Counted from the first letter of the stretch, positions 18,060-29,791 are shown. The stretch: 64,000 bases of DNA from Erythrobacter colymbi (GCF_002155685.1 NZ_MUYK01000003.1:434001-498000); one strand, 5' to 3'. Program-made: numbers and translations. The notes: generated from the letters alone by a model not told the origin.

Positions 18060-18252
18060 CTGTGCCGGCCATGCGGGGGGCGCGCAGGGGCTTTCCTACA
18101 AAGGTGCCCCCGCGATAGGGTGTGCCTGTGCCGGAGCAGGGGGTTTTCGCCGGAACGCGGGCGTGAAACATCGGCGCGGCGGCGAAAATTGGCGGAATTC
18201 CGCCGAAAATGCCCCCGCAATCCAACAGGCCAGTGGCGGTTTCAGGCCCTTC
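18060..18252. other. Convergent intergenic stretch without a convincing gene
   Basis: No frame here has a good start site or a recognisable protein. A perfect 14-bp palindrome GGCGGAATTCCGCC lies near 18190-18203, flanked by CGAAAAT on both sides, which could form a hairpin. A noncoding RNA is possible but unsupported. Confidence 0.4.
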
Positions 18253-18334
18253 CAGACCCGCTCCAGACCCCGCTAGACCCCTCCCAGACCCCCTTTAGCC
18301 CGCGTCAGACCCCGTGTTTCACGGCACCAGACCC
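18253..18334. repeat. Degenerate 10-11 bp tandem repeat, CAGACCC motif
   Basis: The heptamer CAGACCC (one copy TAGACCC) occurs at 18253, 18264, 18274, 18285, 18306 and 18328, with a decayed copy (TAGCCC) at 18296. Spacing is 11, 10, 11, 11, 10 and 22 bases, about one helical turn each. It sits just beyond the 3' end of the pyrB-pyrC' pair. Confidence 0.7.
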
Positions 18335-18367
18335 GTCCTCGCCAAGGGGTTCGTGTAGGACGGGGGG

Positions 18368-19603
18368 TCAGAGCGCGATTCGCACCCCGCCCTTCCACAG
18401 CCCGAGCACGCGGCCCTGCGTGCCCTGCCGGTCGAAGGGGGTGTTGTCCGCCGTCGCCTCCATCTTGCGGCGGTCGATGATCCACGGAGCCTCGGGGTCG
18501 ACGAGGGCAAGGTCGGCCTCGAGCCCCTCTGCCAGCGCCCCGGCGGGTGCCCCCAGCAGCTTTGCGGGATTGGTCGCCAGCAGTTCGAAGGCGCGGGGGA
18601 TGTCGATCACCCCATCCCTCACCAGCCCGAGCGTGGTGGCAAGCAGCGTCTCGGCCCCCGCCATCCCCGGCGCGGCATCGGCGAAGGGCAGGCGCTTGTC
18701 CTCCGGCCCCCTCGGGTCGTGGCCGCTTGCGATGACGTCCACCGTCCCGTCGGCAATCGCAGCGAGCGCCGCCTGCCGGTCGGCCTCGGGGCGCAAGGGG
18801 GGCGAGAGGCGGGCGAAGGTGCGGAAGTCGACCGTCGCAAGGTCGGAGAGAAGGAAATGCGCAGGGGTGATCCCGCAGGTGACTGGCAGCCCCCGCGCCT
18901 TGGCGGCTCGCACGAGATCGAAGCCCCGCGCGGTGGTGACCTGCCGGATATGGAGCCGCGCCCCCGCCAGCTCGGCGAGCGCGATGTCGCGGGCGATGGC
19001 AAGCGCCTCGGCCTCGGCAGGCGCGGCGGGGAGGCCAAGCCGGGTCGCGATCTCGCCCGCGGTGGCCGAGGCCTCTCCTACGAGGCCGCCGTCCTCGGCA
19101 TGGGTGACGACCACGAGGCCCAGCATCGCGGCATATTGCAGCAGCCGCAGCATGACGCCGCTATCGGCGATCCAGCGCCGCCCGGTGGCGACGGCCTTGG
19201 CGCCTGCCTCCTGCATCAGCGCCAGCTCGGCAAGCTCGCGCCCCTCGAGGCCACGGGTGGCGGCGGCGAGCGGGTGAACCCACAGATCGGGCTTGCCGCT
19301 CTTGGCGATGAAGCCCACGCGGCTCGGCAGATCGAGCGGGGGCGACTGGTCCGGCATCAGCGCCGCACGGGTGATCCCGCCGAAGTGGAACGCGGGCTTG
19401 TCGATGGCGAAGACCCCGAGGTCGACGAGCCCCGGCGCAAGCAGCTTGCCCCGCGCATCGACGATGGTGTCGCCCTCCGCTGGCGCAACATCGGTCCCGA
19501 GGGCGAGGATCGTCCCCTCGGAGCAGCGCAGCGCGCCCTGCACGAAGCCCTCGGGCGTCACTAGCCGGGCGTTGGTGATGGTGAGCGGTGCCGCCTGTTT
19601 CAT
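18368..19603 (-). CDS. Pseudo-dihydroorotase (PyrC'-type), pyrB partner
   Basis: A 411-residue amidohydrolase-fold protein related to class I dihydroorotase. Its ATG overlaps the pyrB stop (ATGA), implying translational coupling. The catalytic residues are degraded: the HxH after PGxxD is absent ([16 protein letters not shown]), the HIxHVST ligand reads HIRQVTT, and the usual ATDHAPH reads ASGHDPRG, losing the catalytic Asp. HAED is kept. In Pseudomonas an inactive PyrC' of this kind is a structural partner of aspartate carbamoyltransferase. That role is the likely one; a separate active pyrC must lie elsewhere. Confidence 0.85.
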   Translation of the reverse strand: MKQAAPLTITNARLVTPEGFVQGALRCSEGTILALGTDVAPAEGDTIVDARGKLLAPGLVDLGVFAIDKPAFHFGGITRAALMPDQSPPLDLPSRVGFIAKSGKPDLWVHPLAAATRGLEGRELAELALMQEAGAKAVATGRRWIADSGVMLRLLQYAAMLGLVVVTHAEDGGLVGEASATAGEIATRLGLPAAPAEAEALAIARDIALAELAGARLHIRQVTTARGFDLVRAAKARGLPVTCGITPAHFLLSDLATVDFRTFARLSPPLRPEADRQAALAAIADGTVDVIASGHDPRGPEDKRLPFADAAPGMAGAETLLATTLGLVRDGVIDIPRAFELLATNPAKLLGAPAGALAEGLEADLALVDPEAPWIIDRRKMEATADNTPFDRQGTQGRVLGLWKGGVRIAL

Positions 19604-20616
19604 GCCCAGCCCTCCACGCCCCGCGCCTCGCGGGTCAGCACGTCGAGACAGGCCATGCGGATCGCGACCCCCATCTCGACCTGCCGGGTGATCAGCGACC
19701 GGCCCGCCAGATCGGCGACCTCGCTGTCGATCTCGACCCCGCGGTTCATCGGGCCGGGGTGCATAACCAGCGCGTCCGGCCGGGCGAGCGCGAGGCGCTT
19801 TGTCGTCAGGCCATAAAGGTGGCGGTATTCGCGCGGGGAGGGGATGAACTGCCCGCTCATGCGCTCCGATTGCAGGCGCAGCATCATCACCACCTCGGCA
19901 CCATCGAGCGCGGCGTCGAAATTGTGGAACACCTCGACCCCCATCGCCTCGACCCCCGCAGGCATCAGCGCCGGGGGAGCGCAGACGCGGACCTTGGCAC
20001 CCAGCGCGGTCAGGCACAGGATGTTCGAGCGCGCGACGCGGCTGTGTAGAATGTCGCCGCAGATCACGACGTTGAGGCCGGTGAAATCCTCCGCCCCCTC
20101 CCCGCGTTCGGCGAGCGCATGGCGCAAGGTGAGCGCATCGAGCAGCGCCTGCGTCGGGTGTTCGTGCTGACCGTCTCCGGCGTTGAGCACGGGACAATCG
20201 ACCTTGTCCGCGATCAGTCCCGTCGCTCCGGAAGAGCCATGCCGAATCACGATCGCATCGGCGCGCATCGCATTCAACGTGATCGCGGTGTCGATCAGCG
20301 TCTCGCCCTTCTTCACCGAGCTTTGCGCGGCGTGCATGTTGACCACATCCGCCCCCAGCCGCTTGCCCGCGATCTCGAAGGACAGGAGCGTGCGGGTCGA
20401 ATTCTCGAAGAAGGCGTTGATGATGGTGAGGCCCGCCAGAAGATCGGTGTGCTTGGCGCTCTGGCGGTTCAGCGCCACCCACTGCTCGGCCTGATCGAGC
20501 AGGTAGAGGATCTCGTGCCGGGCGAGCTTCCCGATGCCGGTGAGATCGCGGTGCGGAAAGGCGAGCCTTCCGGGCGGAAAGCGGCCCTCGGGGGCGCTAG
20601 GATCGATGCTGGCCAT
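19600..20616 (-). CDS. pyrB: Aspartate carbamoyltransferase catalytic subunit
   Basis: From ATG 20616 the protein has 338 residues; the frame is open further upstream but the added residues are unlike the family. The carbamoyl-phosphate motif [13 protein letters not shown] is intact, as are [30 protein letters not shown] and the aspartate-domain [11 protein letters not shown]. The N-terminal extension before DLTGIGKL is typical of the class with PyrC' partners. The enzyme makes carbamoyl-aspartate in pyrimidine synthesis. The overlap with the downstream pseudo-dihydroorotase supports a PyrB-PyrC' complex. Confidence 0.96.
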   Translation of the reverse strand: MASIDPSAPEGRFPPGRLAFPHRDLTGIGKLARHEILYLLDQAEQWVALNRQSAKHTDLLAGLTIINAFFENSTRTLLSFEIAGKRLGADVVNMHAAQSSVKKGETLIDTAITLNAMRADAIVIRHGSSGATGLIADKVDCPVLNAGDGQHEHPTQALLDALTLRHALAERGEGAEDFTGLNVVICGDILHSRVARSNILCLTALGAKVRVCAPPALMPAGVEAMGVEVFHNFDAALDGAEVVMMLRLQSERMSGQFIPSPREYRHLYGLTTKRLALARPDALVMHPGPMNRGVEIDSEVADLAGRSLITRQVEMGVAIRMACLDVLTREARGVEGWA

Positions 20617-20734
20617 TAAAGCGATGCGCTTAGTCGAAGCGCGTCTGTCGCTCAACCCGCTCGTCAAGCTTTCCGATAGAACTCGCGTGGCAAAGACCCT
20701 ACACCGGCAGGGCCAAGGCAAAAGGGACATGTGA

Positions 20735-22642
20735 ATGAGCTTCGTGGGCAAGGTGTGGAAGGTCCTCGTCGGGATCAAGGACGGGCTTGTCCTGACGTTC
20801 ATGCTGATGTTCTTCGTCGCCCTGTTCGCGATCCTCTCGGCCCGCCCCAATCCCGGGCAGGTGCGTGACGGGGCGCTGCTGATCGACCTGCAGGGCGTGG
20901 TGGTCGAGGAGAAGACCGCGCTCGACCCGATCGAGGCGCTGCTCTCGCGCAGCGCGCCGGTGGGCGAGACCCGCGCACGCGACGTGGTGCGCGCGCTCGA
21001 TGCCGCGGCGACCGACAACCGGATCAAGGCCGTGGTGCTCGATCTCACCACCTTCCTCGGCGGCGGGCAGGTGCACCTCAAGGACATCGGCGAAGCGATG
21101 GACCGGGTGCGCAAGGCCAAGAAGCCGGTGCTGACCTATGCGATGGGCTATGCCGACGATCACATGCTGCTCGCCGCCCATGCGAGCGAGGTGTGGCTCG
21201 ATCCGCAGGGCATGGCGATGATCGCCGGGCCGGGCGGCAACCACCTCTACTACGCCGGGCTGCTCGAAAAGCTCAGCATCAAGGCCCGCGTCTACCGCGT
21301 GGGCGAATACAAGTCGGCGGTGGAGCCCTATACCCGCTCGGGCATGTCGGACGAGGCGCGCGCCAACACCTCGGGCCTCTACGGAGCGCTGTGGGAGGAG
21401 TACAAGGCCAACGTCACCAAGGCGCGGCCCAAGCTGCAGCTGGCGCAGGTGACGGGCGATCCCGTCGCCTGGATCGCCAGCTCGGGCGGCGACATGGCCA
21501 AGGCCGCGCTCGCTGCCGGCATGGTCGACAAGCTCGGCGACCGCGCCCAGTTCGGCGCGCGGGTGGCAGAGCTCGCCGGCGCAGACCCGTGGGACAGCCG
21601 CCCGGGCACCTTCGCCGCGAGCGAGCTTGCCCCTTACCTCGCCGACCTCGGCCAGATCCGGCAGGGCAAGACGATCGGCGTGGTCACCATCGCGGGCGAG
21701 ATCGTCGATGGCGAGGCCGGGCCGGGCACGGCGGGCGGCACGCGCATCGCCGACCTGCTCGACGATGCGCTCGACGATGATCTGGCCGCGCTGGTGGTGC
21801 GGGTCGATTCGCCCGGCGGATCGGTCACCGCCTCGGAGGAAATCCGCCGCGCGATCCAGCGCTTCCGCGACCGCAAGATCCCCGTCGCGGTCTCGATGGG
21901 CAACGTCGCGGCGAGCGGCGGCTACTGGGTCTCGACCTCGAGCGACCGCATCTTCGCCGAGCCCGAGACGATCACCGGATCGATCGGCGTCTTCGCCGTA
22001 GTGCCCACCTTCGAGGATGCCGCGGCGAAACTCGGCGTGACCTCGGACGGCTATCGCACCACCGAGCTTTCGGGCCAGCCCGATTTCCTCGGCGGCTTTA
22101 CACCGGCGATGGACGCGCTGCTCCAGACCTCGATCGGCGGCACCTACAAGGACTTCCTCGGCAGGGTCTCGGCCGCGCGCCGGATGCCGATCGAGCGGGT
22201 CGACCAGATCGCGCAGGGGCAGGTGTGGGACGGCGGCACGGCGCGCCAGATCGGCCTCGTCGACGAATTCGGCGGGCTGACCGACGCGCTCGCCTGGGCG
22301 GCGGCCAAGGTCGGCGCCAAGGACGGCGAATGGCACGCGGTGTTCCTCGGCGAGAAGGCGGACAATTACGATTCGCTGATCCGCCGGCTGGTGACGAGCG
22401 AGAGCGAGGGCCGCGCCGCCGTGCCCGCCAACGGCGATCTTTTCGCGATGGTCGCACAGAACCGCGCCGACCTCGGCACGCGCATCACCCGCGATGCCGA
22501 AAGGCTGCTCGGAACCCGCGGAATTCAGGCCTTCTGCATGGATTGCCCCGTCGGCAGAGGGCCGGTTTCAGGCCCTTCCCCGGCCCGCGGCGAAGGCGGC
22601 CCGGGGATGCTGTCGCTGCTGGCGTGGCTGACCGCGCGCTAA
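20735..22642 (+). CDS. sppA: Signal peptide peptidase SppA, 67K type
   Basis: A 635-residue membrane-anchored serine peptidase with a single N-terminal anchor ([20 protein letters not shown]). It has the two tandem ClpP-like S49 domains. The catalytic Lys is in the first ([19 protein letters not shown]) and the catalytic Ser in the second ([14 protein letters not shown]). SppA cleaves leftover signal peptides in the inner membrane. The last ~35 residues (after AFCMDCPVG) look like a variable Gly/Pro tail. It is divergent from pyrB. Confidence 0.95.
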   Translation: MSFVGKVWKVLVGIKDGLVLTFMLMFFVALFAILSARPNPGQVRDGALLIDLQGVVVEEKTALDPIEALLSRSAPVGETRARDVVRALDAAATDNRIKAVVLDLTTFLGGGQVHLKDIGEAMDRVRKAKKPVLTYAMGYADDHMLLAAHASEVWLDPQGMAMIAGPGGNHLYYAGLLEKLSIKARVYRVGEYKSAVEPYTRSGMSDEARANTSGLYGALWEEYKANVTKARPKLQLAQVTGDPVAWIASSGGDMAKAALAAGMVDKLGDRAQFGARVAELAGADPWDSRPGTFAASELAPYLADLGQIRQGKTIGVVTIAGEIVDGEAGPGTAGGTRIADLLDDALDDDLAALVVRVDSPGGSVTASEEIRRAIQRFRDRKIPVAVSMGNVAASGGYWVSTSSDRIFAEPETITGSIGVFAVVPTFEDAAAKLGVTSDGYRTTELSGQPDFLGGFTPAMDALLQTSIGGTYKDFLGRVSAARRMPIERVDQIAQGQVWDGGTARQIGLVDEFGGLTDALAWAAAKVGAKDGEWHAVFLGEKADNYDSLIRRLVTSESEGRAAVPANGDLFAMVAQNRADLGTRITRDAERLLGTRGIQAFCMDCPVGRGPVSGPSPARGEGGPGMLSLLAWLTAR

Positions 22643-22731
22643 AAGCGCATCGCGGCTGCTGCGAGCGCTTGCCAAGCGTCCAAGGCCTTAGTAAAGGCGC
22701 GCCCCTGTCCGGGCCTCTGGCCCCTTCGGAC

Positions 22732-22806
22732 GGGCGCGTAGCTCAGCGGTAGAGCACACCCTTCACACGGGTGGGGTCACAGGTTCAATCCCTGTCGCGC
22801 CCACCA
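22732..22806 (+). tRNA. tRNA-Val (anticodon CAC)
   Basis: A 75-base gene with acceptor GGGCGCG/CGCGCCC, encoded CCA, D-arm GCTCAGCGGTAGAGC and T-arm GGTTCAATCC. The anticodon stem CACCC/GGGTG encloses TTCACAC, giving CAC. It lies between sppA and the EPS locus; tRNA genes are common integration sites, but no attachment duplication was seen. Confidence 0.97.
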
Positions 22807-22871
22807 TCCTCCCCCTCGGCGCGGGATGATGGTGCGGACTTTCTGTCACATCGGCGACAAGCAGGGCGCGC

Positions 22872-24181
22872 CTAGCGCGAGCCGTAGCCTGTGAGCATCG
22901 TCTTGATGGTCCGCAGCACGATCAGCACGTCGAGCCACAGGCTGAAGCGGCTGATGTAGAAGAAGTCGAAATTGAGCTTCTTCAGCACCGAATCGAGGTC
23001 GGCCACGTGCCCCTGGCTGACCTGCGCCCAGCCAGAAATGCCCGGGCGCACGACGTGGCGGTAGCGGTAGAAGGGCAGCTCGGTCTCGTACCAGCGGGAC
23101 AGTTCCAGCGCCTCGGGCCGCGGGCCGATCCAGCTCATCTCGCCGCGCAGCACGTTGATGATCTGCGGCAGCTCGTCGATCCGGGTGCGGCGCAGGAAGC
23201 GGCCGAGGGGGGTGATGCGCGGATCATCCTCGCGGGTGATCGCGCGCTCGCGCGGGTCGTGGCTGACGGAAGCGGTCCGGGGCGCGGCGGCGGTGCGCAT
23301 CGTGCGGAACTTCCACACGGTAAAGGCCCGCCCGCGATAGCCGATGCGCACCTGGCGGAAGAACACTGGCCCGGGCGAATCGAGCTTGATCGCGATTCCC
23401 ACGATCACGAACAGCGGAAGCATCACCGGCAGCAGCGCCAGCGCCAGCAGCGTGTCAGCGATCCGCTTCAGGGCGATGTAGTTTGCGCTCGGCGCCAGCG
23501 CGCCGTCGGCGTTTTCCGAGAGGTGCTCGGTCTGCACCTGCCCCGTCAGCGACTGGCGCAGCTGCTTGAAGTGCAGCACCGTCACCCCCTGCAGCGCGCA
23601 TTCGGCGAGGAAATTGAGCCATTCGCGGGGCAGGTCGCTGTCGAAATCGGCGGTCAGCAATTGCGCCGAGGGCGGCAGCGCGGGGGTGCCCAGCACTGCC
23701 CATTCGACCTGCTCGATCCCGTAGAGGCTGTCGACCCGCCCGAACGGCACCACCGCAATCTCGAGCGTCTGGCGGCGCTGGATCATGAAATAGACGAGGT
23801 AGAACCACGCCAGCGCGACGACGAAGCTCGTCACCAGCAAGGGCCGGCTGTAGCCGAGCCGCGCGAGAAACAGCACGGTGAACACCGCCACGAAGCTCGA
23901 GAGGAACACCGGCAGGATGTAGTAGCTCGACCGGATACCCGGGAAGGCGGCGATGTTGCGATAGGTCCAGAACGCGAGCGTGATCGCCAGCACCGAAGCG
24001 GCGAGCGAGACGTAGTAGAGATCGAGCGCCAGCAGCTCGGGCGTGATCGCCGCGGCAATGGCATAGGGCACGCCGACGGCGGCGAAGAGCGATCCCACCA
24101 GCTGGAACAGCGGCCGCACCCAGATCACCCGCGTGCGCCGCGGGGCGGACAGCACGGTGCTCAAGGGGCTGGCGACAGACT

Positions 24182-24185
<4 letters not shown>
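22872..24185 (-). CDS. Polyprenyl-phosphate sugar transferase priming EPS synthesis
   Basis: About 437 residues. ATG 24185 overlaps the upstream stop (ATGA). Four to five hydrophobic segments fill residues 25-150, then a CoA-binding-like region (VVPFGRVDSLYGIE). The C-terminal bacterial sugar transferase domain begins LKRIADTLLALALLPVMLPL, with DSPGPVFFRQVRIG, KFRTM, REDDPRITPLGRFLRRTRIDELPQ and GPRPE all present. Enzymes of this type transfer a sugar-1-phosphate to undecaprenyl phosphate, the first step of repeat-unit assembly. It is the last gene of a five-gene - strand run. Confidence 0.93.
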
Positions 24186-25480
<1,295 letters not shown>

Positions 25481-25535
25481 CTCTCGCTCCCCTGCCCATG
25501 ATCTGCCGCGCGCGGTCATTGCCGCTGCGGCCGGA

Positions 25536-26651
25536 TCAGGAGATAGCCCGAGCCAGCGCCGCGCGATAGGCCTTAACTACACGTATTTCATCGAAATTTT
25601 CGGCGATGTGCGCGCGCGCCGCCCGCCCCATCGCGGCGCGTGCTGCGGGCGGCATGGCGATCAGCGCGGTCATGCTTTCGGCAAGACTGGCCGCATCGCG
25701 CACCGCGCACAGCAGGCCCGTCTCCCCCGGCACGATCACGTCGCGGCACCCCGGCACATCGGTCGCGATCGCCGGGCGCGCCATCGCGCCAGCCTCCAGC
25801 AGCACGCGCGAGAGGCCTTCGCGATAACTCGGCAGGACAAGGCAGTCGCAATTGCCGATGAAGGGCCGCACGTCATCGGCCGCGCCGCAATATTCGACCA
25901 CGCCCTCGGCCACCCAGCCTTCGAGCTCGGCGCGGGAAATGGCCGTCGCGTTGTCGACATCGAGGAAGCCGAGCAGGGCAAAGCGCGCCTGCGGATGGAG
26001 CGCGCGCACGATCCGCGCGGCTTCGACGAATTCGGCCACGCCCTTGTCGCGGATCAGCCGGGCAACCATCAGGAAGCGGATCGTGCCGTCCCCGGCGCGG
26101 GGGAAGGCGGCGGGATCGTAATGCGCCGCGTCGATCCCCGATCCGGGCAGCACCTCGACCCGCGCGGGATCGACCAGCGCGCGCTTCTCGAATTCGTTGC
26201 GGTCGTCGTGGTTCTGGAAGAACACCGTGGAAGAGCCGCCGAGGCCGAGGCGGTAGAGCTGTTCCGCCACCCGCGTCACCCAGCTCTCGCGGATGAACAC
26301 CGTGCCGAGGCCGGAGACATTGTTGATCCGCGGCACGCCCATGAGGCGCGCGGCGAGGCTGCCATAGGTGTTGGGCTTGATCGTCCAGCCGAGATAGGCG
26401 TCGGGCCGCTCGCGCCGGATCAGGCGGATGTAGCGGCCCAGCAGGGCAAGGTCGCCGGTGACCGAGGTGCTCGCGCTCGTCATCGGCAGCACCGCCACCC
26501 GCGCGCCCAGCGCCTCCACCGCGGCGAGCGCGCCATCGTCGGGGACGGCGGCGATCACCTCGTGCCCGTCCGCCACCAGCGCCCGCACCAGCGCAGCGCG
26601 GAAGTTGACGACATTCCTGGCCGCGTTGATCGAGATCAGCACTCGAGACAC
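25536..26651 (-). CDS. Glycosyltransferase family 4 (WbpX/PglA-like)
   Basis: A 371-residue GT-B enzyme from GTG 26651, preceded by GAGGA at six bases and overlapping the upstream gene by 16 bp. The N-terminal domain shows LISINAARNVVNFRAALVRALVADGHEV and GWTIKPNTYGSLAARLMGVP, and the donor domain shows VARLIRDKGVAEFVEAARIV and PSYREGLSRVLLEAGAMARPAIATDVPG. The EGxxxxxLEA pattern is typical of GT4. It likely adds the second sugar to the primed lipid carrier. The same frame stays open far upstream, but that part is antisense-like reading through other genes. Confidence 0.9.
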   Translation of the reverse strand: MSRVLISINAARNVVNFRAALVRALVADGHEVIAAVPDDGALAAVEALGARVAVLPMTSASTSVTGDLALLGRYIRLIRRERPDAYLGWTIKPNTYGSLAARLMGVPRINNVSGLGTVFIRESWVTRVAEQLYRLGLGGSSTVFFQNHDDRNEFEKRALVDPARVEVLPGSGIDAAHYDPAAFPRAGDGTIRFLMVARLIRDKGVAEFVEAARIVRALHPQARFALLGFLDVDNATAISRAELEGWVAEGVVEYCGAADDVRPFIGNCDCLVLPSYREGLSRVLLEAGAMARPAIATDVPGCRDVIVPGETGLLCAVRDAASLAESMTALIAMPPAARAAMGRAARAHIAENFDEIRVVKAYRAALARAIS

Positions 26652-27730
26652 ACGCCGTCCTCGAACAGGAAGAAGCGGTAGGGCAGCCAGTATTCGACGT
26701 TCACCGCGTAGTTGAGCCAGACGTAGAAGGCTGCGGCGTAGAGCGCGACGATCGCGGTCGCCAGCACCCGCGCGGTGCGGTCGTTCCCCGCCAGCGCATC
26801 GGGCAGACGGGCATAGACGAAGAGCTGCAACGGCAGGAGGTAAAGGCCGACCCGGTCGATTGCGGTCGAGGTGGGGAACACCAGCACCAGCACCAGCGCC
26901 GCAATGCCGCCGAGCGAGAGCATCATCCAGATCCACCGCTCGGACGAGGTGAGGCCGAAGCGGCCGCGCCAGTAGAGCAGGATCGCCCCCGGCAGCGCGG
27001 TCATCGCGAGACGCACCAGCGCGCCCGAGGATGTCATCTCCTGATCGACATAGTTGGTCAGCAGCAGCCCCGTCCGCTCGCCCGTCGCCGCCGTGCCGAG
27101 CACCGCCGCCGCGCCGAGCAGCAGCATGAGCCGCGCGAAGGGGTGGACGCGCGCCATGAACAGCGCCAGCGGCAGGAAGATCAGCGCGGTCGAATGGAAC
27201 AGCGCCGCCGCCAGCACCCAGCCGATGAAGCGCGTGACGCTCCCTTGCTGCACCGCGATCAGCGCCATCAGCAGCAGCGAGACGGCCATCCCCTGGCGGA
27301 TGTAGCCCATCCCCATCACGACGACGAAATAGGGCACCGCGACTGCAAGGCACAGCCACGGGCGCGGCTGAGCGAGGCAGAAGCGGATCAGCCCGGCGGT
27401 CACCACCACGCCGCTGATCATGGTGACGACCAGCATCCCGTAGGCGCTTTGCGCCGCCAGCCGCGTGACCGCATGGAAGCCCGGATCGCCGAGCAGGCCG
27501 AAGCGGTTGTCGGTCCACAGCGCGGATTGCACCATGCGGTCGTAATTGCCCCAGTCGCCCCCGGTCTCCCACCTCAGGCCGATGATCGTCACCAGCGCCA
27601 GTGCCACCAGCGCCCAGAGGAAGGCGTAGGGCACGCGCACCTGTGCCGGCATCGCGGCGCGCCGGTCGCCGGGCGGCTCGAGCAGCGCCAGCACCGCAGG
27701 CACGGCGAACATGATCCAGTAGATTACCAC
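26636..27730 (-). CDS. EpsG-like polysaccharide polymerase membrane protein
   Basis: About 364 residues from GTG 27730, which overlaps the amidotransferase stop by 7 bp. There are about ten hydrophobic segments. The first periplasmic-side stretch (GLRWETGGDWGNYDRMV) and later YFVVVMGMGYIRQGMAVSLLLMALI and HSTALIFLPL match the EpsG family: G-D-W-x-x-Y and R-Q-G. EpsG proteins are Wzy-like polymerases. It ends EDGVCLEC. A second polymerase/ligase candidate lies at the far end of the locus, so roles of the two need separating. Confidence 0.85.
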   Translation of the reverse strand: MVIYWIMFAVPAVLALLEPPGDRRAAMPAQVRVPYAFLWALVALALVTIIGLRWETGGDWGNYDRMVQSALWTDNRFGLLGDPGFHAVTRLAAQSAYGMLVVTMISGVVVTAGLIRFCLAQPRPWLCLAVAVPYFVVVMGMGYIRQGMAVSLLLMALIAVQQGSVTRFIGWVLAAALFHSTALIFLPLALFMARVHPFARLMLLLGAAAVLGTAATGERTGLLLTNYVDQEMTSSGALVRLAMTALPGAILLYWRGRFGLTSSERWIWMMLSLGGIAALVLVLVFPTSTAIDRVGLYLLPLQLFVYARLPDALAGNDRTARVLATAIVALYAAAFYVWLNYAVNVEYWLPYRFFLFEDGVCLEC

Positions 27731-29664
27731 GCAGCACCCCAGCGCCGTGCCCAGGCCTGGAACATGAGCACGCCCCACAGCGATCCGGTCCAGTCATGCG
27801 TCCCCGCGCAGTGCTGCCGCCAGCGCGTGCGGATCGGCGCGACATCGAAGGGCGCGGATGCGCTAAGGGCCTCGGGCGAGAGCAGGTCTTCGGCCCAGTC
27901 GCGCAAGGGCCCGCGCAGCCACGCGCCCACCGGCACGGCAAAGCCCGCCTTGGGCCTCTCGATCAGCGCATCGGGCACGTGGCGCGAGAGCACGCGGCGC
28001 AGCAGCCACTTGCCGCGCCCATCGCGCTTCTTGAGGTCGAGCGGCAGGCTCCAGGAAAATTCGATCAGCCGGTGATCGAGCAGCGGCACCCGCACCTCGA
28101 GGCTCTGCGCCATCGCCGCGCGGTCGACCTTCACGAGAATGTCGTCGGTGAGATAGCCGGTCATGTCCCACTGCATCATCGCCTCTTCGGGCGTGTCCCG
28201 CAGAGCAGGGGTAAGATCGACCGGAGAGGCGACGTCGCCAACGCCGAGCAGCGGCAGGCCCTCGCCCCATTCCTCGCTGCTGGCGCGGTAGATCGCGCGG
28301 GTATCGAGCGGCCCGCGCAGCATCCGCGCGACCTTGGCAAGCTTCACGCCGAGCATCGGCACCGGCCCGACGCGGTCCCATGCGGCGGGCGGCACGGCCC
28401 CGATCCCCGCCGCCGCGAGCTGGCGCACTGGCGCGGGGACGGCGCGCATCGCGGCAAAGCTGCGCTGGGGCATGAGGTAGCGGTTGTAACCGCAGAACAG
28501 CTCGTCCCCAGCATCACCCGACAGCGCCACGGTGACCTCGCTGCGCGCGAGGCGGCTCACCAGCAGGGTCGGCAGCTGCGAACTGTCGGCGAAGGGCTCG
28601 TCATAGATCTCCGCCAGCGCCGGAATTTCGGCCTGCACCGCCTCGGGGCCGAGATAGAGCTCGGTATGATCCGTGCCGAGATGCGCCGCGACCGCGCGCG
28701 CATGGGGGGCCTCGTCAAAACCGGCATGGTCGAAGCCGATGGTGAAGGTCTTGACCCGCCCCGCCGAAACCCGCGTCATCAGCGCGGTGACGAGCGAGCT
28801 GTCGATCCCGCCCGACAGGAACGCGCCCACCGGCACGTCGGCGAGCACCTGCTGGCCCACGCTTTCGAGAAGCAGCGCCTCGAGCCGCGCTTCGGCCTCG
28901 GCCTCGCCAACCTCCGCCAGCGGGCGCGCTATGACGTCGGCGAGGCGCCAATAGGCGGTGCCTGCCCCCTCGCCCGAGCTGGAGCGCAGCGTCTCCGCCG
29001 TGAAGGTCACGATATGGCCGGGCCGCACCTTGTGGACATCGCGCAGGATCGCGTGGCCGCCGGGCACTGCGTTCGCGCGCAGGTAGAGCGCCATCGCTGC
29101 CGGATCGATCCTTGCGGCAAAGCCGGGGACGGCGTGGAAGGCCTTCATCTCCGACGCGAACAGCAGCGCCCGCGCGCCCGCCTCCCCGCTCCAGCCGTAA
29201 TAGAGCGGCTTTTCGCCCATCCGGTCGCGCGCGAGATGCAGGCGGCGTTCATGCCGGTCCCACAGGGCGATGGCAAAAGCCCCGACGCACTGGCCGAGCG
29301 CGGCCTCGAGCCCGTCGGCAGCGATCAGCGCGAGCAGCGTCTCGGTGTCCGAATGGCCGCGCCAGCCGGCGATCCCGCGGGCCTCGAGCGCGCGGCGCAG
29401 GTCGATATGGTTGTAGATCTCGCCATTGTAGCTCAGCATATAGCGGCCGCAGGCGCTTGCCATCGGCTGGGCACCGGCTTCGCTGAGATCGACCACCGCG
29501 AGGCGGCGATGGGCGAGCGCGATGCCGGCGGCAGCGTCGCTCCACACCCCCGCGCCATCGGGACCGCGCCGGACAAGGGTCGCGGCCATGCCCTCGGCAC
29601 GGCGGAGCAGCTCCGTGTCCGCGATCTGTCCGGGGGGCGACCACAGCCCCGCCACTCCGCACAT
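27724..29664 (-). CDS. asnB: Glutamine-dependent asparagine synthase family amidotransferase
   Basis: A 646-residue class II glutamine amidotransferase. It starts MCGVAGLW with Cys2 as the glutaminase nucleophile, followed by RRGPDGAG and SYNGEIYNH. The synthetase domain has the pyrophosphate loop FLSGGIDSSLVTALM and LSGDAGDELFCGYNRY, so both active sites look intact. In EPS loci such enzymes often amidate sugar uronic acids, which fits the nucleotide-sugar dehydrogenase two genes away. ATG 29664 is used. It starts a - strand run and is divergent from the FkbM gene. Confidence 0.9.
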   Translation of the reverse strand: MCGVAGLWSPPGQIADTELLRRAEGMAATLVRRGPDGAGVWSDAAAGIALAHRRLAVVDLSEAGAQPMASACGRYMLSYNGEIYNHIDLRRALEARGIAGWRGHSDTETLLALIAADGLEAALGQCVGAFAIALWDRHERRLHLARDRMGEKPLYYGWSGEAGARALLFASEMKAFHAVPGFAARIDPAAMALYLRANAVPGGHAILRDVHKVRPGHIVTFTAETLRSSSGEGAGTAYWRLADVIARPLAEVGEAEAEARLEALLLESVGQQVLADVPVGAFLSGGIDSSLVTALMTRVSAGRVKTFTIGFDHAGFDEAPHARAVAAHLGTDHTELYLGPEAVQAEIPALAEIYDEPFADSSQLPTLLVSRLARSEVTVALSGDAGDELFCGYNRYLMPQRSFAAMRAVPAPVRQLAAAGIGAVPPAAWDRVGPVPMLGVKLAKVARMLRGPLDTRAIYRASSEEWGEGLPLLGVGDVASPVDLTPALRDTPEEAMMQWDMTGYLTDDILVKVDRAAMAQSLEVRVPLLDHRLIEFSWSLPLDLKKRDGRGKWLLRRVLSRHVPDALIERPKAGFAVPVGAWLRGPLRDWAEDLLSPEALSASAPFDVAPIRTRWRQHCAGTHDWTGSLWGVLMFQAWARRWGAAW

Positions 29665-29791
29665 CCGATCCGCCTTTCGCCTTGCCCGCCCTACCCCTGC
29701 GGCATGGCCCAAGGCATGGGCTACAACAGCCGCCGCACAAGGGGAAGACGCCTGTAGACAAGACCTTGCGTGATACCTATCCGCTTCAGGA

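Noticed and set aside
18236..18253. The 17-base string CGGTTTCAGGCCCTTCC shared with the end of sppA (near 22562)
   Set aside because: Flanking bases diverge at once and GC bias raises chance matches; not enough for a repeat call.
22732..22870. Genomic island boundary at tRNA-Val
   Set aside because: A tRNA next to the EPS locus is suggestive, but no direct repeat of its 3' end and no integrase were found in the window.
25536..27941. An 801-codon open frame on the - strand
   Set aside because: Only its last 371 codons look like a protein (GT4). The upstream part overlaps the EpsG and amidotransferase genes in another frame and has shadow composition.
27724..29664. The EPS-side asparagine synthase as a second lasso cyclase
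   Set aside because: It keeps the Cys2 glutaminase nucleophile and complete AsnB motifs and lies among glycosyltransferases, so sugar amidation is more likely.
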